From positions 1 through 21,550 of IMG/VR virus record IMGVR_UViG_3300048038_000034: a stretch of 21,550 nucleotides of DNA. One strand, written 5' to 3'. The position numbers and the translations under genes were made by a program. The stretch is from a virus. Every line of letters starts with the position of its first letter. Within the stretch, counting starts at the first letter, position 1. The notes under the pieces are model-generated. The model made no database searches and had not been told where the DNA came from. It saw only the letters and a program-made list of their open reading frames with translations. Positions 8,036 through 15,996 of this stretch are shown here, piece by piece.

Positions 8036-9202
8036 ATGTCATCAGGCACAATCCTGCATGTCAACGCCGTCGGCATCATGGCGGCGCTCGAGGAGGGGCT
8101 CGACCAATCGCTTCGCGGTAGGCCCTTCGTCGTGGCGAACCTGGACGCGCCGCGCTCAGTCGTCCTCGACATCTCGCCTCAGGCGCATCGTGAAGGGCTT
8201 CGGAGAGGCATGGTCCTCTCGCTTGCGCGGAACCTGTGCAAGGACCTTGAGGTCAAGGCTCCTCGGCCAGGACTCTACGGCACTGCTGAGGAGAGGCTCT
8301 GGCGTATTGGCCTCGAGTACACGCCTCTCGTGGAACGAGCGGGGCGGGGCCATCTTTTCATCGACCTTCGCGGCACTACCCGCCTTTTCGGCGCGCCTGA
8401 GGACGCCGCCCAGAAACTCAGGAAAGCCATCAAGGAAGAGACCGGCCTATCCCCAAGCATTGCGCTTTCGACGAACAAGACCGTGAGCAAGGTCGCGACG
8501 CGGGTGTTCCGCCCCGCTGGATTCGTGGCCCTCTCGCCGAATGAAGAGAGCGGGCTCATACGCATGCAGCCCGTAGGACTCCTTCCCGGCGTAGGCCCCG
8601 CACTGTTGGGACGCTTCGGCCTCCTGGACATCGACGAAATAGGCGACTTGGCGGACCTCTCGGAATGCGAAGCGCGAGCCATTGGACCGCGAGGTCCCGA
8701 ACTCGTGACAAGGGCTCAGGGGGTAGATACATCGCCCGTAGACCCGGAACCTCCCGAGCGGCGGGCCGTGTCCGGTGAAGTCGTATTTGAGCCCGATATA
8801 ATCGAATCAGAAGTCCTGAGGCTGAGGCTTGAAAGCCTCGTCACGGAGCTCGGCTTCGCACTGCGCAAGGAGGGCCGAGGGGCCAAGCGGGCAGCCGTCG
8901 AGCTTGGGTACACCGACGGTGTACGAAGCTTCGGGATGGCAAGGATCGCGCGGGTCGTCGCGAGAGATGATGAGCTTGCCTCTATTGCCAAGATAGCGCT
9001 TGAAGCCGCTCATAAGCGCCGTGTAAGGATCCGGCTACTGAAGGTTCGGCTCTCGGAGATCGAGTCTGCGGGGCCAGAACTTGACCTTTTTGAACCAGAA
9101 GATGCGAAGCTATCGAAGCTCCAGACCGCCCTGGATAAAATTCACTGCCGCTTCGGATTCGCCGCTCTAGAATCGTGTGCGGCCCTCACGGTGAAGGCAT
9201 AG
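8036..9202 (+). CDS. imuB: ImuB-like, catalytically inactive Y-family polymerase homologue
   Basis: 388 aa with a Y-family layout: an N-terminal palm (ILHVNAVGIMAALE), LFIDLRGTTRLFG (residues 107-119), a helix-hairpin-helix thumb (LLPGVGPALLGRFGLLDIDEIGDL), a little-finger region, and a C-terminal tail. The three catalytic carboxylates of DinB are missing: the first Asp is N10, and the Asp-Glu pair of SLDE aligns with G105-H106. This is the pattern of ImuB, a non-catalytic adaptor bringing an error-prone DnaE to the sliding clamp. ELDLF at 348-352 fits the QLxLF clamp-binding motif. AGGGCGAGG just upstream is a good ribosome binding site. The C-terminal ALDKIHCRFG resembles DinB, so descent from a DinB-like enzyme is possible. 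Shorter than typical ImuB. Confidence 0.83.
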   Translation: MSSGTILHVNAVGIMAALEEGLDQSLRGRPFVVANLDAPRSVVLDISPQAHREGLRRGMVLSLARNLCKDLEVKAPRPGLYGTAEERLWRIGLEYTPLVERAGRGHLFIDLRGTTRLFGAPEDAAQKLRKAIKEETGLSPSIALSTNKTVSKVATRVFRPAGFVALSPNEESGLIRMQPVGLLPGVGPALLGRFGLLDIDEIGDLADLSECEARAIGPRGPELVTRAQGVDTSPVDPEPPERRAVSGEVVFEPDIIESEVLRLRLESLVTELGFALRKEGRGAKRAAVELGYTDGVRSFGMARIARVVARDDELASIAKIALEAAHKRRVRIRLLKVRLSEIESAGPELDLFEPEDAKLSKLQTALDKIHCRFGFAALESCAALTVKA

Positions 9203-9208
9203 ACCGGC

Positions 9209-12136
9209 ATGTTGGCGCCCCTCTTGGTCTCATCAACGTATTCCTTCCACTACGGCGTCATCCCCCCGATTGAACTCGTCAGGAGAGTAAAAGAATCGGG
9301 GTATAGCGCCATTGCCTTGACGGATCGAAACGGTGTTTACGGACTCCCCACGTTCATCGAGGCGTGTGAAAGTCTGGGATTGAAGCCGCTCCTTGGAACG
9401 GAGTTCATCTACGATGGCGGGCGGGCCATCCTTATCGCGGAGACTGATAGAGGATTCTCAAGAGTGACACGCCTTCTCACAGAACGTGCGGCGGGGCCCT
9501 TCGATGCACGTGCCGCAATCCTGGCCGACCCAAGGGGCCTTGCGATCATCTCCGATGACTTCGAGCTTCTTGAAGTGGGAAAGGGATGCGTCGGACTCTA
9601 TGGCCTCGCCTCACCCTCCAACAAACCGTCATGGCGACGACTCAAGGCCTCTGGCGCTCCCTGCATCGCAACCGGAGAGGTTCGTTTCCTGGACTCGCCG
9701 GACAGGGATCTTCAACGACTTCTTGTAGCCATTGGAGCTAAGAAGACGGTCTCGGAAGTCAGCGATGAAGAACTCGCCCGTGAAGATTCTTTGCTTATAG
9801 GGCCAGACACCTTGCGAACGGTCTACGCCGACCTACTCGAGGCGCTCGATGCGAACGAGGCCCTCGTTGAGCGTGTTACGAAGACAAGCCTCTTCGGTGG
9901 CTTCGTCTTTCCGAGCTACACGACCTCGAAAGCTCAGGGAAGTGCGTCAACATTCCTCCGCTCCCTCGTTTATGAAGGCGCCATGGTGCGTTATGGAAGC
10001 ATCGGCGAGACGATCAGTAAACGTATCGAGTACGAACTCGGGATCATTGAGGCGAAAGGCTTCTCGGACTACTTCCTTGTCGTGAGGGAGATCGCACGGA
10101 AGGTGTCGAGAACATGCGGACGAGGCAGCGCGGCCGCGAGCATCGTATCGTATTGCCTCGGGATAACGGACGTGGACCCCATCCGACACAATCTTTACTT
10201 CGAGCGCTTCCTCAATCCTGGACGTAAAGACCCTCCGGACATTGACGTGGACTTTGCGTGGGACGAACGCGACGAGTTGCTCGCCAAGGTACTAGCCCAG
10301 TACGGCGAGGCGCACGCTGCCCGAGTGGCCAATCACGTCTGCTTCCAGTCGCGGTCGGCACTACGGGAAGCGGCCCATGCCTACGGCATGCCCGACGGCG
10401 AGATAGGAGCCTTCGAGCGCTCGATGACGATCGACGCTGAGAAGGCAATGAGCGAGGCCGATGAAACCTGGAAAGAGATCGCGAGCCTTGCGTATAGAAT
10501 TGTGGGCTTTCCCCGTCATCTTGGCGTTCATTCCGGGGGAATCATCATCGTGCCCGATGAGCTGTCCAGCCATGTGCCGCTCGAAAGGACCGGAACTGGT
10601 ATCAGGGTCACGGCCTGGGACAAGGAAGGCGTGGAGGACGCGGGGCTCGTCAAGATCGACCTCCTCGGCAATCGCTCCTTGGCGGTCGTCCGCGACGCCC
10701 TTGCGAACCTCCGCGAGAATGGAATCGAGATAGACGAGGCCACTTGGAAGCCCATAGACGATTCAGCGACCGTTGAAATGATATCGCAGGGCGACACTAT
10801 GGGGGTCTTCTATGTCGAGTCCCCAGCGATGCGTCTCCTTCAGAAGAAGACGAAAGCCGGCGACTTCGAACATCTCGTAATCCACTCGTCGATTATTCGG
10901 CCTGCGGCAAACAAGTACATCAACGAGTATGTCGATAGACTACGAGGCAAGAAGTATCCTCCGCTTCATCCGCTCCTCTCGGGGCTCTTCGATGAAAGCT
11001 ACGGGATCATGTGCTACCAGGAGGATGTCTGCAAGGCCGCCGTGGCGCTTGCGGACTTCACCCCAGCCGAAGCTGACGGCATAAGAAAGATCCTTTCAAA
11101 GAAGGATGTGAAAATCAGGCTGGAAACCTATCGCGAGAAGTTTTTCGCGGGAGCGAGGACAAAGGGCGTCAATGAGAAGACGATAGCCGATGTGTGGGCC
11201 ATGATCGAGTCGTTCTCCGGCTACAGCTTCGTAAAGGCTCACTCGGCGAGCTACGCGATGCTCTCTTTCAAGTCGGCCTTCCTTAGGAGGCATCACCCGG
11301 CTGAGTTCATGTCCGCCGTCATGTCGAACCATGGTGGCTTCTACTCCACGCTAGCATACGCGAGCGAATCGCGTAGAATGGGACTCACGCTGCTCTCTCC
11401 CGACGTGAATACCAGCGAGTTGCGCTGTCGAGGGAAAGGAAGAACCATACGGTTCGGGCTTGAGATGATCGGCTCTCTCAACGCATCGACCACCAAGAGG
11501 ATCATCGAAGAGCGCAAGCAGGGCGGCAGGTACGTAGATATTGAAGACTTCGCTCGACGGGTTCGGCCTGATAGGGATGACTCTGAAGCCCTTGTCGGAG
11601 CTGGTGCCGTAGACTCCATCTCAGGGAACCTACCCAGGTCCGTCAAGCTCATGCGGCTTTTATCGATCCTCGCGGTCAGTGAACAAAATAGCGATCAACA
11701 AGGCGAACTCTTACAGTCCGATCCTCCGACTTTATCGGCACGGAAGCACAAGCGCGAATCAGGGAGGAAGAATCTTGATTCCGAGATGCGGTACTTGGGC
11801 ACGACGTTGGAAGCCCATCCTCTTGAACTCTGGCCAAGCCTGCTGTCCTCAAGTATGCGGACACTCGGCAAAGATATACCTACCCATGTCGGACAGCGGG
11901 TCGAACTCGTCGGATGGCCGATTACGGCGAAATCCGTTCTGACATCAGAGGATGAGGCGATGGAGTTCATCTCCTTTGAAGATGAGACCGCGCTCTATGA
12001 GACGACACTCTTCCCCGAGAAGTATGAGTTATATCGGCACCTGTTATTCGAACAGCGTCCATTGCTTGTTAGGGGGCTAGTTGAAGATGATAGAGGAGCG
12101 ATCACCGTAACCATTTCGAGCATTCAGAGAGCTTAA
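9209..12136 (+). CDS. dnaE2: Error-prone DnaE-type DNA polymerase III alpha subunit
   Basis: 975 aa, shorter than replicative DnaE and close to the DnaE2/ImuC class. Order: PHP domain (about 1-200), palm and fingers, helix-hairpin-helix region, and a C-terminal OB-like fold (RVELVGWPITAK, then FEDETALYETTLFP). Catalytic acids are intact: PDIDVDF gives D346 and D348, and LVKIDLLG gives D484. GRGSAAASIVSYCLGITDVDP and FVKAHSASYA are family motifs. The N-terminal PHP metal-binding HxH is absent (SSTYSFHYG stands in its place), so PHP exonuclease activity is unlikely. It starts 6 nt after the imuB stop and acts with ImuB in translesion synthesis. DnaE1 is excluded by length and partner genes. Confidence 0.88.
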   Translation: MLAPLLVSSTYSFHYGVIPPIELVRRVKESGYSAIALTDRNGVYGLPTFIEACESLGLKPLLGTEFIYDGGRAILIAETDRGFSRVTRLLTERAAGPFDARAAILADPRGLAIISDDFELLEVGKGCVGLYGLASPSNKPSWRRLKASGAPCIATGEVRFLDSPDRDLQRLLVAIGAKKTVSEVSDEELAREDSLLIGPDTLRTVYADLLEALDANEALVERVTKTSLFGGFVFPSYTTSKAQGSASTFLRSLVYEGAMVRYGSIGETISKRIEYELGIIEAKGFSDYFLVVREIARKVSRTCGRGSAAASIVSYCLGITDVDPIRHNLYFERFLNPGRKDPPDIDVDFAWDERDELLAKVLAQYGEAHAARVANHVCFQSRSALREAAHAYGMPDGEIGAFERSMTIDAEKAMSEADETWKEIASLAYRIVGFPRHLGVHSGGIIIVPDELSSHVPLERTGTGIRVTAWDKEGVEDAGLVKIDLLGNRSLAVVRDALANLRENGIEIDEATWKPIDDSATVEMISQGDTMGVFYVESPAMRLLQKKTKAGDFEHLVIHSSIIRPAANKYINEYVDRLRGKKYPPLHPLLSGLFDESYGIMCYQEDVCKAAVALADFTPAEADGIRKILSKKDVKIRLETYREKFFAGARTKGVNEKTIADVWAMIESFSGYSFVKAHSASYAMLSFKSAFLRRHHPAEFMSAVMSNHGGFYSTLAYASESRRMGLTLLSPDVNTSELRCRGKGRTIRFGLEMIGSLNASTTKRIIEERKQGGRYVDIEDFARRVRPDRDDSEALVGAGAVDSISGNLPRSVKLMRLLSILAVSEQNSDQQGELLQSDPPTLSARKHKRESGRKNLDSEMRYLGTTLEAHPLELWPSLLSSSMRTLGKDIPTHVGQRVELVGWPITAKSVLTSEDEAMEFISFEDETALYETTLFPEKYELYRHLLFEQRPLLVRGLVEDDRGAITVTISSIQRA

Positions 12137-12138
12137 AC

Positions 12139-12399
12139 TCAGCAGTGATGGCTGTCCTGAAACGTGGATAGATCGTCGAGCGAGTATTCAGACCTTTCAC
12201 CCACTTTACAAAAGTAACTGTCTACTTTATCATACACTGATCGAGCCAACCACTCGATCGCTCCGCACAGGACGGAATATTCCTGCCCGCCCGTTCCGGT
12301 AGGTACCGCGCATTTCCTTCCGGAATGATAGACCTTCTTAAAAACCTTGCGCACGGCCGACGGGGCGGATATCACCCCCGACGATACAAGTTGTTCCAT
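12139..12399 (-). CDS. Small hypothetical protein, doubtful
   Basis: 86-codon minus-strand ORF starting at ATG 12399 and ending 2 nt after the dnaE stop, tail to tail. The product is a plausible soluble protein (EYSVLCGAIEWLARSVYDK, then a Cys/His-rich end SHHC) with reasonable codon choice. I recognise no family. Against it: no ribosome binding site, an ORF that runs on as an antisense shadow of the scaffold gene, and overlap with the promoter-like sequence at 12205-12233. It could also be the remnant of a larger gene. Confidence 0.28.
   Translation of the reverse strand: MEQLVSSGVISAPSAVRKVFKKVYHSGRKCAVPTGTGGQEYSVLCGAIEWLARSVYDKVDSYFCKVGERSEYSLDDLSTFQDSHHC
12205..12233 (+). promoter_or_regulatory. 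Sigma70-like promoter ahead of the head operon
   Basis: TTTACA (12205-12210, 5/6) and TATCAT (12228-12233, 5/6) with a 17-nt spacer. Predicted start near 12240, about 158 nt before the scaffold ATG. It would restart head-gene transcription downstream of the cargo. Confidence 0.5.
12239..12259. repeat. Inverted repeat in the leader of the head operon
   Basis: GATCGAG (12239-12245) and CTCGATC (12253-12259) around a 7-nt loop CCAACCA. It begins at the predicted transcription start, so it could be a 5' leader hairpin or an operator. No U-tract follows. Confidence 0.35.
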
Positions 12400-13135
12400 G
12401 ACGAGTTTAAAAGACATCATCACGCATCTGAAGTTCGAGCTCGAGAAAGGCGAGAACGGAGACCGGGAACTCATAACCACCCTGGTGGACAGGATCGAGC
12501 CCATCGCCTCCCGGGACTGGGCCAGGATCAAGAGGCTCGAGCGGAGGACCGAAGCCTTCTCGGGCAAGTCCCCTGAGGAGCTCGAGAAGATAATAAGCGA
12601 GACCGATTCGCTGAAAGCCGAACTCGAAACCGCGAAAAACCTTCTCGCCGACAAGGAAAAGCTCCTCGAAGCTGCCACACGACAAAACACCGAAAAGGAA
12701 ACCCTTCTCACCAGAAGCCTCAATGAGGAGAAAGCCGCGGTGACGAGGCTCCTCCTCGACTCCGGCCTCACAGCCGAACTCTCCAAGGCCAACGTGAAGC
12801 CATCGCTGATCGGAGCAGCAAAGGCCCTCATCCGGGAGAAAGGAATCCTTTCGGTCGAGGGTGAGGGCGAGATCCGGACGGCGGTGGCCAGGATCAGAAA
12901 GGACGGCATCGAGCAGAAACAGAACCTTCCGGACTGGGTGAAGGACTTTCTGACATCGGAGGAAGGGAAGGAGTTCATCGCCGCAAAGGAGAACGCCGGG
13001 GGAGGAGCAGGAGAACACCGGGCGCCAGCTCCTGGAGATGTGACGACCGGCATGGTGCCTGAGCAATTCTGGGGCTTACCCGCAAAGGAACGCGCAGCAT
13101 TTATCGCGCATGGAGGCACGCTCAATCACGATTGA
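12398..13135 (+). CDS. Scaffold-like head assembly protein
   Basis: 245-aa, highly charged, mostly helical protein. Residues about 50-115 are coiled-coil-like (EELEKIISETDSLKAELE, then KNLLADKEKLLEAATRQN). The C-terminus has a Gly/Ala-rich linker and a short conserved-looking end (EQFWGLPAKERAAFI). Composition and position directly before the major capsid gene fit an internal scaffolding protein that guides procapsid assembly and is then lost. ATG 12398 is chosen because upstream TTG 12347 lacks a ribosome binding site; ATG 12398 itself has only a weak one. Assignment rests on context and composition. Confidence 0.65.
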   Translation: MTSLKDIITHLKFELEKGENGDRELITTLVDRIEPIASRDWARIKRLERRTEAFSGKSPEELEKIISETDSLKAELETAKNLLADKEKLLEAATRQNTEKETLLTRSLNEEKAAVTRLLLDSGLTAELSKANVKPSLIGAAKALIREKGILSVEGEGEIRTAVARIRKDGIEQKQNLPDWVKDFLTSEEGKEFIAAKENAGGGAGEHRAPAPGDVTTGMVPEQFWGLPAKERAAFIAHGGTLNHD

Positions 13136-13152
13136 GCTGCTTAAACAAAAAG

Positions 13153-14295
13153 ATGTCCAACCTATTTACGGCGCTTGCGCCGATTCTGTTTTCCGCGGCC
13201 CAGGAAGTGTCGGCGGAGGACACGGGGGCCATGCAGTCGGTGACGATGAACTTCGACGACAAGCAGGTGGCCAAGGACGATGTGGTGGCAGTCCCGATCG
13301 CCTCGGGGGGAACGCCTGAGGACTTCATCCCCGGGAACGTGACGCCTCAGGGAGATTCGGACTCGGCCTCGACGGTGAACGTGAAGATCACGGCCTCGAA
13401 GAAGCGGAGCTGGCACCTTACGGGGGAGCAGCGCCGAAGCCTTGAGAACTCGGGCACGGACAAGGAGTGGCTGAGGCTCAAGCTCATGCAGGAGATGCGC
13501 TCCCTGCGCAACGGCGCGGAGGCTGACTGCGTGACCGCGGTCGTCCATGGGGCTTCGCGGGCCGTGGGCACGGCGGGCTCGACGCCCTTCGGCTCCTCCC
13601 TGGACGAACTCATCGCGGTCAGGCGGGTGCTGAAGGACAACGGCTGTGCGATGGCGGATCCCCAGTTCGTCTGCGACTCCGCCGCCGAGACGAACCTCCT
13701 CAAGCTCTCAGCGATCCAGCAAGCCTACGCGGCGGGAAGCGACGAGGAACGAAGGAGCGGCGTGATCAAGCGGCAGTTCGGCTTTCAGATCCGCACCAGC
13801 GCCCAGATCGCCCAACATGTGAAGGGAACCGGGGCGAGCTACCTCACCAACGCGGCAACCGCGATGGCCAAGGGGGACGTCAGCACCACCCTCTCGGGCG
13901 CCTCGGGCACGGGGACCATCAAGGAAGGGGACATCCTGGCATTTGGGATCGACCCCAACCGCTACATCAACCACACCGAGATAGCCACCATGCAGCAGCT
14001 CCTCACGATCGGTCGGCCCGGGGTGCGGCAGAACATCCCGACCTCGACCGCGATCACGATCGGGGACAGCTACACCCCCTGCCTGGCCTTCGAGCGGGGC
14101 GCCGTGGTGGGCATTATGCGGCCGCCCGTCATGCCCGACAACCCGACCATGATCCAGGCGATCATCTCGGACCTGCGCGGACTCTCCTATCTGCTCCTTG
14201 AGATCGCCCAATATGGACAGATCACCTGGGAACTCCACCTCGCCTGGGGATTCAAGGTGGTGACCCACGAACACGTGGCCCTGCTCCTGGGCTAG
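13153..14295 (+). CDS. Major capsid protein, P22 coat protein-like
   Basis: 380-aa shell protein with the HK97 fold expected for the P22-coat family. The N-terminus SNLFTALAPILFSAAQEVS, the middle KKRSWHLTGEQRRSLENSG, then EMRSLRNGAEADC, SAQIAQHVKGTGASYL, LTIGRPGVRQ, GDSYTPCLAFERGAVV and the C-terminal YGQITWELHLAWGFKVV are the recurring motifs of this family. ATG 13153 aligns with the usual start; an upstream TTG at 13132 would add seven residues and overlaps the previous stop. The ribosome binding site is weak. No propeptide or protease gene is seen, consistent with P22-like assembly using a scaffold without cleavage. Confidence 0.88.
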   Translation: MSNLFTALAPILFSAAQEVSAEDTGAMQSVTMNFDDKQVAKDDVVAVPIASGGTPEDFIPGNVTPQGDSDSASTVNVKITASKKRSWHLTGEQRRSLENSGTDKEWLRLKLMQEMRSLRNGAEADCVTAVVHGASRAVGTAGSTPFGSSLDELIAVRRVLKDNGCAMADPQFVCDSAAETNLLKLSAIQQAYAAGSDEERRSGVIKRQFGFQIRTSAQIAQHVKGTGASYLTNAATAMAKGDVSTTLSGASGTGTIKEGDILAFGIDPNRYINHTEIATMQQLLTIGRPGVRQNIPTSTAITIGDSYTPCLAFERGAVVGIMRPPVMPDNPTMIQAIISDLRGLSYLLLEIAQYGQITWELHLAWGFKVVTHEHVALLLG

Positions 14296-14304
14296 GAGAC
14301 GGCC

Positions 14305-14853
14305 ATGAGCCTCGACGAGGACCGGGCGGGGATCCTCGACCGCCTGAACCCCGAGAGCCAGCGCGCCCTCCTGGGCCAGGAACTCAGGCGGCTGGGGACG
14401 GAGCTTGAGCGGATAGCCGCAAGCCTCCTCGAGCTCCAGCAGGCCTTGGCGTCGGGACAGGAATTCTTCTGCAGAACCATCTCCCTTGATCCAACAGCCG
14501 TGGGAACGAGGGCGCATCTGTTGACCGAAAGCGATGTCAGGCCAGGCAGGAAGGTCTACCCCATCGGCATGCTCCTCGCCCTTGAAGGCGCACTAGGACC
14601 TTCGGGCGGGACGGCGACGGAACTCTCAATCGTCGACTCAGGGACCGACCTTGTCTACCGCTTCTGCACGATCGAGGCGACGGCCCTCGTCGTAGGGAAT
14701 CTCGTAACCGAACTCTCCGACGGCGTGAGCCTCGACGACGAGTTCGCCCTCTTTCTGGGCTCGAGGACGGGCAAGGGGATCGACATCTTCGCCGATGGGA
14801 ACTTCGCCTCGGGAAGCCCGATCAGGGTGACCCTCTACGGATACATCGCATGA
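14305..14853 (+). CDS. Hypothetical virion protein downstream of the capsid gene
   Basis: 182 aa, no family recognised. The first 50 residues are a helical, coiled-coil-like stretch (AGILDRLNPE, LLGQELRRLGTELERIAASL); the rest is beta-rich and ends in PIRVTLYGYIA, like the last strand of a jelly-roll or barrel. GGAG at 14294-14297 is its ribosome binding site. A stalk plus a beta head directly after the capsid gene suggests a capsid decoration or head fibre protein, which is inference. The stop overlaps the next start as ATGA. Confidence 0.6.
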   Translation: MSLDEDRAGILDRLNPESQRALLGQELRRLGTELERIAASLLELQQALASGQEFFCRTISLDPTAVGTRAHLLTESDVRPGRKVYPIGMLLALEGALGPSGGTATELSIVDSGTDLVYRFCTIEATALVVGNLVTELSDGVSLDDEFALFLGSRTGKGIDIFADGNFASGSPIRVTLYGYIA

Positions 14854-15335
14854 CCATAGAGGATTGGACGGGACGAGCCGACGCGGACAGCTATGCAGAC
14901 TCAGGCTGGGCTGATGGCTACCAGGAAAAGCGGGGGCGAAGCGAGTGGGCGGAAGCAACAACCCTAGAGAAGGAATCAGCCCTGGTGCGAGCCTGCGACT
15001 ACCTCGAGCGGGGCTACGGCCGGCTCTGGCCGGGGGAGAAAGTCTCCATTGAGCAACGGCTCTCCTTTCCCCGCTGCGGCCTCGATGAGACTTGCGCCCC
15101 GGTCCCGCTCTGGCTCAAGGAAGCCCAGTGCGAAGGAGCCTGGATCGAGTTGCTGGAGCCGGGCTCGCTCACCGGAGACGGCGCCGAGGGACACCACCTC
15201 GCGCGGGAACGTGAGGGAGAGGTTGAACGGGAGTTCCGCCCGGGCGCAATGGGAATCCGGAGCTGGCCCGAAATCCACGGGATCCTGGCACTGCACATTC
15301 TGAATCCTTCCAACATCAAGGTTTTACGGGCATGA
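14850..15335 (+). CDS. Head-tail connector protein (DnaT-like/adaptor family)
   Basis: 161 aa. The N-terminus EDWTGRADADSYADSGWADGY, then ATTLEKESALVRACDYLE and QRLSFPRCG, follows the pattern of the small phage proteins annotated as putative DnaT-like, which sit in the neck region and resemble head-completion adaptors. Position after the head genes and before two more neck proteins supports an adaptor docking under the portal. The stop overlaps the next gene by ATGA. Confidence 0.7.
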   Translation: MTIEDWTGRADADSYADSGWADGYQEKRGRSEWAEATTLEKESALVRACDYLERGYGRLWPGEKVSIEQRLSFPRCGLDETCAPVPLWLKEAQCEGAWIELLEPGSLTGDGAEGHHLAREREGEVEREFRPGAMGIRSWPEIHGILALHILNPSNIKVLRA

Positions 15336-15628
15336 AAAAACTGACGACGATCGAGGTGCGGGAATTCACCACATCCCTCGACGCGGGAGGAACGGTGGTG
15401 GCGGCTTACGGAGTTCCTTATAAACTTCGCGGAAGGCTCGTCTGCCAAAGACAGCGAACAACCAGCGTCCCGGTGCTCAAACGATACCTGTTCATCACGG
15501 CGAAGGACGCAAAGCTCAATTCCGGGGACAGGATGACCTTGGACGAAGAAACCTACACTGCGGTCGAGGTGCTCCACTTCACGAAGCACACGGAGGCCCG
15601 GTTCATCCAGGAACGAGAAGACCCATGA
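15332..15628 (+). CDS. Probable head closure (stopper) protein
   Basis: 98 aa, beta-rich, with no strong signature. EVREFTTSLDAGGTVVAAYG, then FITAKDAKLNSGDRMTLD and TYTAVEVLHFTKH, fit a small barrel such as the head-tail stopper fold. Order (adaptor, stopper, terminator) and ATGA coupling on both sides support the call; sequence alone does not prove it. Confidence 0.5.
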   Translation: MKKLTTIEVREFTTSLDAGGTVVAAYGVPYKLRGRLVCQRQRTTSVPVLKRYLFITAKDAKLNSGDRMTLDEETYTAVEVLHFTKHTEARFIQEREDP

Positions 15629-15996
15629 CGGAACAGGAACGGCTCCGGGCCGCGCTGATCGCCGACACGCTGCTTCTCTCCCTCTTCGGCGGCGAGGACA
15701 GAATCGCTCGCGCCGCGACCAAGGGCATGCACGAGCTTGAAGCGCCCTGCCTCGAGCTCGAAGTACTGCCCACGGGAATCGCCCTCTCGAATGATGAGGG
15801 AATCCTCGCCGACAGCTACGAAGCCTCTGTCGCGATCAGGGCGAACGGAAGCCCCGACTCCCTGGCCGCGGTCGTCCAGTACGCCATGGAGGCTGAAGGC
15901 TACGAGCTTGTCGGCTCGAAGAGGATGGAGCTGAAAGACCAGTACCCGACCGGGATCACGCAGCGTTACCGCTCGGAGCGGCGGAGGTCGGCATGA
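15625..15996 (+). CDS. Probable tail terminator/neck protein
   Basis: 123 aa mixed alpha/beta protein: an N-terminal helix (QERLRAALIADTLLLSLFGG), then strands LELEVLPTGIA and YEASVAIRAN, and a C-terminal GITQRYRSERR. Size, order and layout resemble tail completion proteins that cap the tail tube and join it to the neck. Coupled by ATGA to both neighbours. Role inferred from context. Confidence 0.5.
   Translation: MTEQERLRAALIADTLLLSLFGGEDRIARAATKGMHELEAPCLELEVLPTGIALSNDEGILADSYEASVAIRANGSPDSLAAVVQYAMEAEGYELVGSKRMELKDQYPTGITQRYRSERRRSA

Noticed and set aside
3661-12397. Direct target-site repeats flanking the cargo
   Set aside because: By eye, no shared run long enough to be meaningful between the two junctions; the exact ends remain undefined.
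12400-13125. Minus-strand continuation of the 12139-12399 ORF to 328 codons
   Set aside because: This part is antisense to the scaffold gene, and its Ser/Phe/Arg-rich product is typical of a shadow of a Glu/Lys-rich gene.
13708-14517. 269-codon minus-strand ORF
   Set aside because: Antisense to the major capsid gene; long open antisense frames are expected at this GC bias.
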